A stretch of 64,000 nt of DNA from Epilithonimonas zeae (GTDB taxonomy: Bacteria; Bacteroidota; Bacteroidia; Flavobacteriales; Weeksellaceae), in contig NZ_FSRK01000002.1 of the NCBI RefSeq assembly GCF_900141765.1, positions 900,635-964,634 on the forward strand, in the 5' to 3' direction. The position numbers and the translations under genes are program-made. Shown piece by piece: positions 49,461-61,300 of this stretch. The notes beneath the pieces were generated by a model, which did not search any database, was not told where the DNA came from, and was given only the letters and a program-made list of their open reading frames with translations. Position 1 is the stretch's first letter. Every line of letters starts with the position of its first letter.

Positions 49461-50189
49461 TTATTTTAATTCCTCAATTAGAGACAATTGGATTTCTTCA
49501 AATGCTTTTTCTTTTAATTCTTTTTGTGTCGCATCTGGTGTCAGGATATCATTGAAGAAAACTTTCACTACTCCGGGATAACCTTTTTTATTATCAAAGG
49601 GGAACATTTCCTTCAAGCCTCGGAAAGTGAAAACCGCAATCGGGAATTGATGTTTAGCAGCTAAAATAAAAGCACCATCTTTGAACTGGTCAAGAATTAC
49701 ACTTGTATCATCAGGAACGCCACCTTCTGGAAAAATCACAACACTTTGTCCGTCCTGCATTCTTTCGGCGCATCTCCGGTAAACATCGGCGCGACTTCTG
49801 GCACTTTTTCTATCGACCATCACACAAACTCTTTTGTAAACCGTTCCAAAAATCGGAATCTTTTCAATTTCCTTTTTTCCTACATAACAAAGTGGATGAT
49901 TTGGAAAAAGAATACACGGCAACATCACATCCATAATAGAAGTATGGTTGGAGATGATGACGTAAGGTTGATTTTTATCAATTTTTTTCGTGGTTTTGAG
50001 AATCTTTTTATAACGGAAACCCATTCCGTAGAACATTCCAATCGCCCAAAGCCGGATGAAGAAGTAACAATATTTATAATGCTCTTTTCGAAAAGATAAA
50101 ATATAAACAGGAAGAAAGAAGATTAATGTAAGAACGGTTCCCAAAATTACCATCCAAAATCGCCACGCATAGACCAGAATTGTTCTCAT
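49461..50189 (-). CDS. 1-acyl-sn-glycerol-3-phosphate acyltransferase (PlsC family)
   Basis: This 242-residue protein has an N-terminal membrane segment, then acyltransferase motif I NHTSIMD (HX4D, about 82-88) and motif III FPEGG (about 155), with KDGAFILAAKHQFPIAVFTF downstream. It adds the second acyl chain to make phosphatidic acid. Length is typical. It is upstream of and separate from the transporter gene. Confidence 0.93.
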   Translation of the reverse strand: MRTILVYAWRFWMVILGTVLTLIFFLPVYILSFRKEHYKYCYFFIRLWAIGMFYGMGFRYKKILKTTKKIDKNQPYVIISNHTSIMDVMLPCILFPNHPLCYVGKKEIEKIPIFGTVYKRVCVMVDRKSARSRADVYRRCAERMQDGQSVVIFPEGGVPDDTSVILDQFKDGAFILAAKHQFPIAVFTFRGLKEMFPFDNKKGYPGVVKVFFNDILTPDATQKELKEKAFEEIQLSLIEELK

Positions 50190-50229
50190 TAATCTTACTT
50201 AAAATTTAACTCAAATCAAAAATAGTTTT

Positions 50230-50688
50230 TTATCCGTTAAAAATCACTTTTTTCTTTATAGAATAATTAAGAAGAGACACAATAATAATGGAAGTGATCT
50301 TGCTCATCATTTCTTGCGAAAGAACATAAACTCCCAAATCTATGGCGTCTTTGAAAACAAAATGATATAAAATCTGAAACAGAAACAAACTGATGAATGT
50401 AGAAACTACCGACACAGAAATGAAATAAACAAACTCTTTTTTCTTAGAATGTTTCCCTCTCTCAAAGACAAACCAGATACTCAAAAAATAATTTGTGATA
50501 ATTCCGCAGCTTGTGGACAGGATATTACTAAACGGATATTTAATTCCAGACAGATTATATTCCCACGAGAACACTTTCGGGAGGTAAACACTTAGCATTT
50601 TGAAGCTGCCGATTTCTACAATCGCACTTAGTCCACCAGCGATGATGAAGAGTAGAACTTGCTTATGACGGAGAATTAATTGTTTCAT
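50230..50688 (-). CDS. GtrA-family membrane protein
   Basis: This 152-residue protein has four membrane segments (about 12-30, 48-70, 85-110, 120-145) and GtrA features: FIIAGGLSAIVEIGSFKML at the start, NILSTSCGIITNYFLSIWFVF in the middle and a basic end. GtrA proteins are involved in moving lipid-linked sugars or in cell-envelope polysaccharide synthesis. It is 41 bases upstream of plsC-like on the same strand. Confidence 0.88.
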   Translation of the reverse strand: MKQLILRHKQVLLFIIAGGLSAIVEIGSFKMLSVYLPKVFSWEYNLSGIKYPFSNILSTSCGIITNYFLSIWFVFERGKHSKKKEFVYFISVSVVSTFISLFLFQILYHFVFKDAIDLGVYVLSQEMMSKITSIIIVSLLNYSIKKKVIFNG

Positions 50689-50871
50689 TTCATTTGCAAA
50701 TTTATACGAATTGTTAAATGTTTTAAAATAATAGTTAAATAATTTTTTAGTCTCAAAAATATTTTTACTTTTATTAAGTATTAATGGTTTTCACGATTTG
50801 CATGAAAGATTAATTATTAAATAGTTAATAAATTGTGAAAATGTTAATGTTAGTCGATGATATAATCAAAT

Positions 50872-50902
50872 CCTGACTATGTTTTTGGTCGGGAAATTTT
50901 TT
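50872..50902 (+). terminator. Terminator-like hairpin in the leader of the next gene
   Basis: CCTGAC (50872-50877) and GTCGGG (50888-50893), followed by AAATTTTTT. It lies 45 bases before the ATG at 50947, so it could be a small attenuator. The remainder of the 50689-50946 gap is AT-rich with no gene. Confidence 0.35.
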
Positions 50903-50946
50903 CATCTCTTTTTAAGTCACCACAATTACAAAATAATTAATGAAAA

Positions 50947-51204
50947 ATGAAAAATTCTAGCAGGCCTTACAGAAAATTTCTGCCTCAGCAAAAAAAGATT
51001 GAGGAGTTGGAAAAAACGAGCTCACGTTTCAAAAGAATCTATTCAGAATATGAATTGATGTCCGATGAACTTTGGAATCTCGAAAGCAGCGATTCTACAG
51101 AAAGTATTCCCGACGATTTCATTAATGCAATCAAATTACAAACAAATTATCTGGAAGACGAAATCGAAGATTGGCTCATCCAAGACAACGCCGAAAAAAA
51201 GTAA
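50947..51204 (+). CDS. Small coiled-coil protein of unknown function
   Basis: This 85-residue, highly charged protein begins with a basic segment (KNSSRPYRKFLPQQKKIEEL), followed by two amphipathic helical stretches (KTSSRFKRIYSEYELMSDEL and IKLQTNYLEDEIEDWLIQDN). No signal peptide and no known motif. It is 54 bases before the kinase gene and in the same direction, so it may be co-transcribed with it. Confidence 0.7.
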   Translation: MKNSSRPYRKFLPQQKKIEELEKTSSRFKRIYSEYELMSDELWNLESSDSTESIPDDFINAIKLQTNYLEDEIEDWLIQDNAEKK

Positions 51205-51258
51205 ATCGCCAAACCTTCCCGAAAAAATATTATTTTAGCATTCTAAATAATATATTAT

Positions 51259-52119
51259 ATGATTGCCATTGTTGACGGCGGTTCTACCAAATGCGATTGG
51301 GTTATTCTGGAAAACGACGGTACAGAAGTTCTGAAGACGGAAACCGTTGGATTCAATCCGAATATCATAAAACCAGAACTGATTACAATTGAAATAGAAA
51401 AAAATCAGGCACTTACCAAATTCAAAGACTATCTGGAAAACATCTTTTTCTACGGTTCTGGCTGCGGAACTCCCGAAAATAAACTGATTGTAGAAAGAGA
51501 AATTCAGAAAGTTTTCAACACAGCACAGATTCGAGTAAAAGAAGACCTTTTGGCTGCGGCGTATGCTGCATACAGAGGTGTTCCGGCTATTGTCTGTATT
51601 CTCGGGACAGGTTCCAATGCCTGCTATTTCGATGGCGAAAATGTCAAAACAGAGTTACCTTCTTTAGGATTTCTGATTGGCGATGAAGGAAGTGGAAGTG
51701 CACTAGGAAAACAGTTGGTTCGTCATTATTTTATGAAGAAATTACCGCCCGATTTGCATCAGCAATTTACTGAGATTTATCAGTTGAACATAGACGATTT
51801 GCTCAAAAATATGTATCACAATCCACGGGCGAATGCTTATATGGCAGATTTCACAAGGTTCATTGTGGACAGAAAAACACATCCATATTTTCAGAATTTT
51901 ATTTACAAAGAACTCAAGAACTTCCTTGAGTTTCAGGTAATGCCGTACGAAGAATGCCGTGAAAGCGAAATCAATTTTATTGGTTCAATTGCCTATTTTT
52001 TTGAGGATTCTTTAAGAGCTGCGGCATCGGATTTTCACTTCAAAATCGGAACCGTTGTTCAGCGTCCGATAGAAAGTCTGGTAAATTATCATCGTGACTA
52101 TATCATTCCAAAGCTTTAA
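51259..52119 (+). CDS. BadF/BadG/BcrA/BcrD ATPase-family kinase (N-acetylglucosamine kinase-like)
   Basis: This 286-residue protein has the ASKHA phosphate-1 loop VDGGSTKCDWV (about 5-15), phosphate-2 ILGTGSNACYF (about 114-124) and the linker GFLIGDEGSGSALGKQLVRH, typical of the BadF/NagK family. In Bacteroidetes these are usually N-acetylglucosamine kinases that recycle cell-wall amino sugars; the sugar is inferred from the family. Repeat copy E follows its stop. Confidence 0.87.
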   Translation: MIAIVDGGSTKCDWVILENDGTEVLKTETVGFNPNIIKPELITIEIEKNQALTKFKDYLENIFFYGSGCGTPENKLIVEREIQKVFNTAQIRVKEDLLAAAYAAYRGVPAIVCILGTGSNACYFDGENVKTELPSLGFLIGDEGSGSALGKQLVRHYFMKKLPPDLHQQFTEIYQLNIDDLLKNMYHNPRANAYMADFTRFIVDRKTHPYFQNFIYKELKNFLEFQVMPYEECRESEINFIGSIAYFFEDSLRAAASDFHFKIGTVVQRPIESLVNYHRDYIIPKL

Positions 52120-52132
52120 CTTTGCAATAATA

Positions 52133-52253
52133 ATTGGGGCGTATCCCTTTGTTTTTCCGAGCTGAACCAGCCACAAAAACAAGCGGGTCGGTCTGCGGGC
52201 AGTCGCTCTCGCCTCTGGCGAGGAGCTCCAACAATGCCCTCCGCCCTTACGCA
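52133..52253. repeat. Dispersed hairpin element, copy E
   Basis: Starts TTGGGGCGTATCCCTTTG and ends TGCCCTCCGCCCTTACGC. The central hairpin is GC-rich: GCT-CTCGCC, loop TCT, GGCGAG-GAGC, with an extra G in the right arm as in other copies. This single copy differs in base composition, showing that the stem is kept although its sequence changes. No gene lies in the 52120-52315 gap. Confidence 0.7.
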
Positions 52254-52315
52254 GAGAAAAATAAAAACCCGTGACTCTATATAATATTAGAAGCACAACA
52301 AAAGTAAATTCAACA

Positions 52316-54598
52316 ATGTCAAAAAATTCAAGAGACCAAAATGCTTTTGATAAAGCCGCTTTAGATTACCACCGTCAAGAACCGAAAGGTAAGATCGAAG
52401 TTATACCTTCCAAACCGCATTCATCACAGAGAGATTTGTCTTTGGCCTATTCTCCGGGTGTGGCTGTGCCTTGTATGGCCATCCACGATGACCCACAAAG
52501 CGTTTACGAATATACTTCAAAAGGAAATTTGGTTGCTGTAATCTCTAACGGAACAGCGGTTTTAGGTTTAGGCGACATCGGTCCCGAAGCTTCAAAGCCA
52601 GTGATGGAAGGGAAAGGTTTGCTTTTCAAGATTTTCGCAGGAATCAATGTTTTTGATATTGAAATCAACGAAAAAGATCCGGACAAATTCATCGAAACTG
52701 TAAAAGCCATTGCGCCAACTTTCGGAGGAATCAATCTGGAAGATATCAAAGCACCGGAAGCTTTCTATATTGAACAAAGACTTAAAGAGGAATTGGATAT
52801 TCCATTGATGCACGATGACCAGCATGGAACTGCAATCATTTCTGCCGCAGCATTAATCAACGCTTTGGAAATTGCAGGAAAGAAAATTGGGGAAGTGAAA
52901 ATGGTGATCAATGGCGCTGGAGCGGCGGCGGTTGCTTGTGCTAAATTGTACATTTCTCTAGGCCTTAATCCAAAAAATATATTGATGTGTGACAGCAAAG
53001 GGGTCATCAATCAAAGAAGAGAAAACCTGACGCCAGAGAAATTAGATTTCATCGCTCAAACCGATATCGATACATTGGAAGATGCTATCAAAGGTTCTGA
53101 TATTTTCATCGGTTTGTCAAAGGGAAATGTGATGTCTGCAGAGATGTTGCTTTCTATGAAAGAAAATCCAATTGTTTTTGCTTTGGCAAATCCAGACCCG
53201 GAAATCAGTTATGACCTTGCATTAGCAACAAGAGATGATGTGATGATGGCTACTGGAAGAAGTGATTATCCTAACCAAGTGAATAACGTTCTTGGTTTCC
53301 CTTATATTTTTAGAGGCGCTTTGGATGTTCAGGCAAGAGGAATCAATGAGGCTATGAAACTGGCTGCGGTTCACGCTTTGGCAGAAATAGCAAAAGAGCC
53401 GGTTCCGGAAATGGTAAAACTGGCCTATAATGTGACTAATATGAGTTTTGGAAAGGAATATTTTATCCCAAAACCATTCGATAACAGATTGATTACAAAG
53501 GTTTCTATCGCTGTTGCAAAAGCAGCTATGGAAAGCGGAATTGCCGGAAAACCAATTGAGGATTTTGAAGCTTACGAAAATCAACTTCTTGATAGAATGG
53601 GAAGGGATGAAAAACTCGTAAGAATGATGCAAAACCGCGCAAAAGCAAACCCAAAAAGAGTCACGCTTGGAAACGGAGAAGAGTACAATATTCTGAAAGC
53701 TGCTCAGATTCTTCAGGAAGAAGGAATTGCTTATCCTAGTTTGTTGGGAAGCAAAAGACTCATCAAAGAAAAAATGGAAGAATACGGAATCACATTAGAC
53801 ATTCCGATCATCGACCCGAATGATGATGAGCAAAAAGAAACCCGAAAAAAATACCGTAAAACCCTTTGGGAAAAACGAAACAGAAAAGGAATCAATGAGT
53901 ACAAAGCAAAACGCTATGTAAGACAACGTGATTATTTTGGACCATTGATGTTGAAACACGGTGATACCGATGCTTTGATTGTTGGATTCTCAAAAAGTTA
54001 TGCTTCTATTCTAAAGCCAGTTTTAGAAATTATTGACAGAAAACCAGGCGTAAACAAAGTAGCGGCAATGATGATGATTTTGACAGAAAAGAAACCATTG
54101 TTCTTTGCGGATACTTCTATCAACAAGAATCCAACTGCGGAAGATTTGGTAGAAATCGCAAGAATGGCAGAATATACAGTGAAGTCTTTTGCTATAGAAC
54201 CAAGAGTGGCAATGTTAGGATTTGAGAATTTCTCGGCAAAGGCTGATACTTCTAAAAAAGTGGCTGCTGCAGTGAAAATTCTTCACGAGAAGTATCCAAA
54301 AATGGTTGTTGACGGAGAAATTCAGCCAGATTTTGCTTTGAATGCCGACCATTTGGCAGATTATCCGTTCTCAAAATTAGGAACTAACCCAGCAAACGTT
54401 TTGGTTTTCCCAAATCTTGAAAGTGCCAACTTATCTTATAAAATCATCAGAGGAATGAAAGCGGCTCAAACAATCGGCCCAATCCTAATGGGACTAGACC
54501 AGCCGGTTCACGTTCTGCAGATGAGATCTAGTGTTGATGAAATTGTAAATCTTGCAACAATTGCAGTTCTTGACGCACAAACGAAAGACAAAAAGTAA
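52316..54598 (+). CDS. maeB: NADP-dependent malic enzyme with phosphotransacetylase-like domain
   Basis: The ATG at 52316 (MSKNSRDQNAFDKAALDYH) is chosen; earlier in-frame codons would read through repeat-derived leader. This 760-residue enzyme has the malic N-terminus (SLAYSPGVAVPCMAI, then GLGDIGPEASKPVMEGKGLL), the NAD(P) domain with INGAGAAAVACAKLYI, and a C-terminal phosphate-acetyltransferase-like domain (about 430-760). It converts malate to pyruvate with NADP reduction; the PTA-like domain is thought to be regulatory in MaeB. Length matches. Confidence 0.96.
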   Translation: MSKNSRDQNAFDKAALDYHRQEPKGKIEVIPSKPHSSQRDLSLAYSPGVAVPCMAIHDDPQSVYEYTSKGNLVAVISNGTAVLGLGDIGPEASKPVMEGKGLLFKIFAGINVFDIEINEKDPDKFIETVKAIAPTFGGINLEDIKAPEAFYIEQRLKEELDIPLMHDDQHGTAIISAAALINALEIAGKKIGEVKMVINGAGAAAVACAKLYISLGLNPKNILMCDSKGVINQRRENLTPEKLDFIAQTDIDTLEDAIKGSDIFIGLSKGNVMSAEMLLSMKENPIVFALANPDPEISYDLALATRDDVMMATGRSDYPNQVNNVLGFPYIFRGALDVQARGINEAMKLAAVHALAEIAKEPVPEMVKLAYNVTNMSFGKEYFIPKPFDNRLITKVSIAVAKAAMESGIAGKPIEDFEAYENQLLDRMGRDEKLVRMMQNRAKANPKRVTLGNGEEYNILKAAQILQEEGIAYPSLLGSKRLIKEKMEEYGITLDIPIIDPNDDEQKETRKKYRKTLWEKRNRKGINEYKAKRYVRQRDYFGPLMLKHGDTDALIVGFSKSYASILKPVLEIIDRKPGVNKVAAMMMILTEKKPLFFADTSINKNPTAEDLVEIARMAEYTVKSFAIEPRVAMLGFENFSAKADTSKKVAAAVKILHEKYPKMVVDGEIQPDFALNADHLADYPFSKLGTNPANVLVFPNLESANLSYKIIRGMKAAQTIGPILMGLDQPVHVLQMRSSVDEIVNLATIAVLDAQTKDKK

Positions 54599-54622
54599 AC
54601 ATTTATTTAAAAATATTCATTT

Positions 54623-54658
54623 AAAGCCATTTTAAGAAATTAAAATGGCTTTTGTTTT
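54623..54658 (+). terminator. Terminator of maeB
   Basis: AAAGCCATTTTA (54623-54634), loop AGAAAT, TAAAATGGCTTT (54641-54652), then TGTTTTTA. Confidence 0.88.
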
Positions 54659-54678
54659 TAAGTTAATTTATATCTTCG
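54652..54678 (+). promoter_or_regulatory. Probable promoter of ruvA-sprA
   Basis: TTG (54652-54654), 16-base spacer, TATCTTCG (54671-54678), one mismatch from TANNTTTG. It overlaps the end of the maeB terminator. Confidence 0.5.
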
Positions 54679-54704
54679 CAAAACCCTAATTTTTTATTAA
54701 TTCA

Positions 54705-55289
54705 ATGATATATTCGCTAAAAGGAGTTGTTCAGGAGTTAACGCCCACATTTGCTGTGATTGATGTTAACGGAATTGGATATTATGTAGGCATTAGTCTG
54801 CAGACATCCCAAAATCTGAAATTAGAATCTCCGGTTTTATTATACATTCAACAGATTATCCGTGAAGATGCTCATTTGCTTTTTGGTTTCTTTACCAAAC
54901 AGGAAAAAGAGATGTTCAACCTGTTAATAAGTGTTAATGGTGTAGGACCTGTTTCTGCATTAATATTGTTATCTTCGCTCAGTTTATCAGAGGCTGCTAA
55001 TGCTATACTTTCCGGTAATAGTGGACTTATCCAAAAGGTGAAAGGAATAGGTGTGAAAACTGCGGAAAGAATCATTATAGATTTGCGGGATAAAGTCGGT
55101 AACTTCGGGAATTCTGAAGAAAAACTTTCTGTTTCTGCAAACAATAAAAACAAAAATGAAGCGTTATCTGCTTTAGAAGTTTTAGGGATTTCCAAGAAAG
55201 TAAGCGAGAAGATTGCTGATAGAATTTTGAAGCAAAACCCCGATGCTTCTGTAGAAGAATTAGTGAAAGAGATTTTAAAAAATATTTAA
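54705..55289 (+). CDS. ruvA: Holliday junction branch migration protein RuvA
   Basis: This 194-residue protein has the OB-fold start MIYSLKGVVQELTPTFAVID, the DNA-binding helix-hairpin-helix regions (LISVNGVGPVSALILLSSLS and KVKGIGVKTAERIIIDLRDK) and the C-terminal RuvB-contacting domain (about 145-194, ALEVLGISKKVSEKIADRIL). It binds Holliday junctions and guides RuvB. The 43-base gap to sprA suggests co-transcription. Confidence 0.97.
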   Translation: MIYSLKGVVQELTPTFAVIDVNGIGYYVGISLQTSQNLKLESPVLLYIQQIIREDAHLLFGFFTKQEKEMFNLLISVNGVGPVSALILLSSLSLSEAANAILSGNSGLIQKVKGIGVKTAERIIIDLRDKVGNFGNSEEKLSVSANNKNKNEALSALEVLGISKKVSEKIADRILKQNPDASVEELVKEILKNI

Positions 55290-55332
55290 CAAATGAGGAC
55301 AATTTTGTCATCAGTTTCTTAAAAGAATATAA

Positions 55333-58300
55333 GTGAAGAAAAATATTTACCTTTATAAATTAACCCTCCTTTTTTTATTTTTTGTAGGCTTTACCAACAT
55401 TGCTGCGCAAGAAAAACCTGCCGACACTTTGGTGACGGGTAGAAAAGAATTTAGCCTTGGTGATCCCATTCGTTATGATGCCTTTTATGACATCAAAACG
55501 GGAATGTATTATCTGTATCCGAAAATCGGAAATTCGGTTGTAGGCTCTCCGATTGCCATGACTTTTGAGGAATACAAGAATTATGTAATGGAAAGCAATC
55601 TTCGTACCTATTACGAAGAAAAGTCATTATTAAATGATCTTGGAAGGAGAAAAGATCAGACAGATGCCAAGAAAAAAGGCTTGATTCCGGCTATTACCAT
55701 CAAAAATAAAATGTTCGAAAATATTTTTGGAAGTAATAAAATTGAATTGATTCCTCAAGGTTTTGCATCATTTGATCTGGGTGGACTTTATCAGAAAATT
55801 GATAATCCATTGATTCTTCCTCAGAACAGAACTAGTTTTGCAATTAATATTCAGCAAAGAATTCAATTAGGAATTACCGGTAAAGTTGGAGAAAATCTTC
55901 AGTTAAAAGCCAATTACGATACACAAAGTGGATTTGCTTTCGAAAACCGGATGAATATGGTTTGGCAGGCAAAAGGCTCATGGAAAGATCTACAGTCCAA
56001 AGGTCTAAATGAAAAAGGACAAGATCCAGAAGATAAAATCATCAAAAGAGTAGAAGTAGGTAATATCAGTATGCCACTTTCTACAAGTTTAATCAGAGGT
56101 TCTCAATCTTTATTTGGTCTTAAAACAGAATTCCAGTTGGGTAAAACAACCGGAACTTTGGTGTTTTCACAACAACAAGGTGAAGCTAAAACCATTGTTG
56201 CCCAAGGTGGTGGGACGATGAGTACTTTCAAAGTTAATGCTTATGATTACGAAGATAATCAGCACTACTTTTTAGGACATTATTTCAAAGATAATTACGA
56301 TACATCATTAGAAAATTATCCATTAATCAATTCCAGAATCAATATTACAAGACTTGAAGTTTGGGTTTTGGATCAAGGTGGCGCTAATATCGAATCTCAG
56401 AAACCAATTGTCGGAATTAGAGATTTGGGTGATGGACAAGGAGTAACACCAAATAACGCAAATAACAATTTATATCAACAGATCTCTTCTGCATTAGGAA
56501 CTACAAGAGATGTTGTTGCAGCTTACAGTACTTTGAATGGTAGATCTTTCCCAAATGCTCAAGGAACACCTGAGCCATTTGTTTCGGGAGAACATTTCAT
56601 GAACAATGTAAAGGCAAGAAAACTGACTTCTTCAGAGTATAAATACAATACACAATTGGGTTATATTTCCCTAAATCAAAGGCTGAATGACAATCAATTT
56701 GTTGCGGCTTCATTCTCATATACAGTCAATGGGTCTAGTCAGGTTTATAAAGTCGGAGAGTTTTCTGAAGAAAATGCAGTCTTGATTACAAAACTTTTGA
56801 AATCCAATGTTACTGTAAAACCTACATCTCCAATGTGGGATTTGATGATGAAGAATATTTATTCTCTTAATTCAAGTCAACTTCAGGCACAGGATTTCTT
56901 ATTAAATGTCTACTTCAAAGATCCGTCTTCTGGAGGTAAGGTTAATTACTTGGCTGGTGCTACTTATAATAATAATGCTGATGGTAATTTTACCAAATTT
57001 GAGCAAGAGAATCTACTAAGAGTTTTCAACTGGGATAGGTTAAATGCAAATAATGACTTGCAAACCAATGCTAACGGAACAACTGGTGATGGGATATTTG
57101 ACTTTGTAAGCGGAACAACTGTAGATGCGGAAAATGGAAAAGTAATCTTTACTAAAGTTCAACCGTTTGGTAGCTACCTAACCAAAATCTTACAAAGTAA
57201 TAATACAAAAGATTATGTCTACAGTGACTTATATACTAAATTAAAAGAAACTGCAAAACAAAGCAACTTAGCGCAACGATACACGATTGAAGGTCGTTAT
57301 AAAGGTGCTCAAGGACAAGGGATTTCTCTTGGTGCAATCAATGTTCCGCAAGGTTCTGTAAAAGTTACGGCTAATGGCGCTCAGCTTGTAGAAGGTGTAG
57401 ACTATACTGTAGATTATATGTCTGGAACAGTTAACATCATTAATGAAACAGTAAAACAATCTGGACAGGCAATTAATATTTCACTGGAAAATCAATTAAC
57501 TTTTAATACTCAGAGAAAAAGTTTCTGGGGATTGAATTTGGAAAGAAAATTCAATGAACATTTGACAGTTGGTGCAACTGCAGTTAATTATACAGAAAGA
57601 CCATTAACCCAAAAAGTAAATTATGGTCAGGAAGCGGTAAGTAATACAATGGTAGGCTTCAATATGATGTATAACAATGAGCTGCCATTCTTGACGAGAT
57701 TAACAGATAAAATTCCGTTCATCAATACAGAAGCGCCGTCTAATCTAAACTTTAAAGCTGAAGGAGCTTACTTGATTCCTGGTCAAAGTAAAGGAATCAA
57801 TGATCAATCTTATATTGATGATTTTGAACAAACCACTTCAAAGATTTCTTTGAAAGAACCTGCAATGTGGAGTTTGGCATCTCGTCCGGAAAAGAATAAG
57901 GATTATCCTGCGCTTTTCCCAATGAATGTCAATAATGATGACACAACGACTGGAAACGGAAGAGGGTTGTTATCATGGTACACCATCGATCCCAGATTCT
58001 ATGGAGTTGGCGGTGCGGCACCAAACGGAATTAATGCCCAAAGACTTTCCAACCATGCATCCAGAAGAGTTCAGATGCAGGAGATCTACAGCAACAGAGA
58101 TTATGTTGCGGGAGAACAAACGCTTCTTAATACTTTCGATATTACGTATTATCCGCAAGAGAGAGGGCCTTATAATGTCAACCCAGGTACAGAGACAACT
58201 TCGCAAAGATGGGCTGGTTTGATGAGACCAATTTCGGTTACCAACTTTGTAACTTCTAATATAGATTATGTAGAATTCTGGATGATGGATCCTCGTGCAG

Positions 58301-61300
58301 ATGGCAATAACTTAGGAAGTGATCCAAAATTATTACTACAATTAGGAAACGTTTCTGAGGATGTTTTGAAAGATGGCAGATTGCAATACGAAAACGGAAT
58401 GCCAACAGGAAGTGTGCCTTCCAATACAACGACATCCAAATGGGGAACACAGCCAAAACAGGTTCCAATTCTTTATGCTTTCTCATCAGAAGGTGATGAA
58501 AGAGCGCAGCAGGATTTAGGTTATGATGGATTAAGTGGGACACAAGAGCAAGAAAAATTTGGTGTTAATTTTGTGAACCCAGTTACGAATGAACTAGATC
58601 CGGCTTCAGATAACTTTGTTTTCTATTTGTCAGATCAATTTCAGGGTGATTTAGCTTCTTCATTGACAGAGCGTTATAAATATTTCCGTGGACCTGAAGG
58701 TAACTCTGCAGCCAACACATTGGAAGTGGCAACACAAACTCCCGATGCAGAAGATATCAATAGAGATTATAACCTTGATCAGACAGAAAATTATAATCAA
58801 TATACAATCGACCTTAATCCAACAAGTATGGTGGTGGGGCAGAATAAAATTGTTGATGTAAAAGAAGTTGATGTTAAGTTTGAAAACGGACAGGCTGGGA
58901 AAGTAAAATGGTATTTATTTAGAATTCCAGTTGCAGAGTATGATGGAGTAGGTACTTCAGGTAATACTAATCCATATGTTCAGGATTCCGAAGCATCTGT
59001 TCTAAATAACGTAAGATTTGCCAGATTATTGATGAAAGGTTTTGACCAGACATCAACATTGAGATTTGGTTCTTTTGATTTAGTACGATCTGATTGGAGA
59101 AAATACACAAATAAAATCTTTAGTGAAACTGTTACAGCTGCTGACGAAGGAAATAGCGCAGACGCCAATATTAATTCTAACTTTAATGTAGGAAGTGTCA
59201 ACTTAGAAGAAAATGCGCAAGGAACGCCTCCTTATGTTTTGCCTCCAGGAATCGACAGACAAGTGTTGAGTGGTAATGCTGGAGCACAAAGACAGAATGA
59301 ATCTTCTTTGTATATGAAAGTAGATAATCTAAAAGGAGAGTCAAGAGGGGTTTTCAAAAATACAAGTCTGGATATGCGTCGCTACAAAAAATTAGCTTTG
59401 TTTGTACATGCGGAAAACCAAACTAACCAAACAACTTCTAATACAAGTACATTAGATCCAAATGCAAAATTCTTTATTCGTTTTGGTAGTGATAATACAG
59501 ATAACTATTACGAGTATGAGTCTTCTTTAACTTATACGGCAAGTAATGCAACATCACCTTTAGACATTTGGCCAGATGCAAACAATGTAGATTTAGAAAT
59601 TGAGAATTTTGTCAATGCTAAATTAAAAAGAGATGAGTTTATTAGAAACAACCCTAATTCTCAAATTAAAATAGACTCAAGATATCCTTATGCTGATTAT
59701 GGAGATAACGACAAAAAGATCTATGTCAAAGGTCGTCCAAGTATTGGTAATGTCACCACTATCATGATTGGTGTTAGGAATAATGATGTAAGTTCTGCAA
59801 CTGGAAAAACTCTTGTGCTTTGGGTTAACGAAATTCGTTTGTCGGAAATCGAGAACAAAGGTGGTTATGCAGGTAATGCGAGTTTGAACTTCAATCTTGG
59901 AGATTTTGCAATGGTGAATGCTAATGCTTCTTATGCATCAATCGGATTTGGAGCAATTGATCAAAAACCATCAGAAAGATCTCAGGATGAGAATTCTGCT
60001 TTCAGTATTAATACGACTGTTAACGTAGATAAGTTCTTGCCGGAAAAATCTGGGATGAAGATTCCTTTGAACTACTCTTATACTCAGACAATGACCAATC
60101 CAAAATATAATCCTTTGGATAATGATGTTGAATTGTCTAAAGCTCCGAATCAAGAAGAACTTAAAAAAGTAGTCAGCACCTACACACAACAAAGAAGCAT
60201 CGGAGTTGTGAATATGAGAAAAGAAAGAATGAATCCGGATAAAAAGCCAAAATTCTATGATGTAGAAAACTTAAATGTTACGGCTATTTATAATGATGAT
60301 TTCTATCGTGATGTTTATACGAAACGTAATTACAAACAATATTTGAATGGTTATTTGGAGTACAACTATACTTTCAAACCGTATGTTCTGAAGCCATTCA
60401 ACAAAATGGTTAGCGATACAGCGAAATCATACAAATATTTGAGATGGGTTAAAGAATTTAACTTCAATCCGGTTCCTACAAGATTATCTTTCAGAACTAT
60501 TTTGGATAGAAATTACAATGAGCTAGAATATAGAAATGTTGATGCTTTACTTTCCGGAAGTGGAGGTCAGGATTTTGAAACTATCAGAAACCGAAACTTC
60601 TTCTTTGGATGGCAATATAGTTTAGGATTTAATTTTACTAAGTCTTTAAAATTAGAAATCAATTCTGAAACTAAAACATTGAATGACCAGATGGATGTTA
60701 ATTCTATGAACAACAAATCTATCTTCAGCAATCCATTCAGAGCGGGTCGTCCTGTTTTGTATAACCACAGAGCACAGTTGAATTACAGATTGCCGTTTGA
60801 GTATTTGCCATATTTGGATTTCATCAATGCAGAATTGAGTTATCAGTTCCAATATAACTGGAATGCTAGATCAACTGCTGTTAGAAATTTCTATAATGAG
60901 GACACTAAGGAGTATGATAATTTGGGTAACATTTCTCAAAATACCAACGCCATTGTAGCGACTTCAACTGTAGATGTTCCGAAGTTTTTAGGTAAGTTCA
61001 GCTATTTCAGAAAAATAAATGAAACGATGCAAAAACGTCGTCAAGAGATAGATTCTCTTGGTAATGTTTATAATACAGCATTTACTAAAAAGAATAGCAG
61101 ATTCAAATTCAAGAATTATAAATTCAAGAATAAGTTGAAACCGCTTCAGGCTGTAGCTTATGCATTAACTTCATTGAAGCAATTGAATGTTAATTACAAT
61201 GAAAATAATGGAATTGTTTTGCCAGGATTATTATCCGCACCTAACTTCTATGGTTACGGACAAACACTTGGTGGTCCAACTATTGGATTCTTATTAGGAT

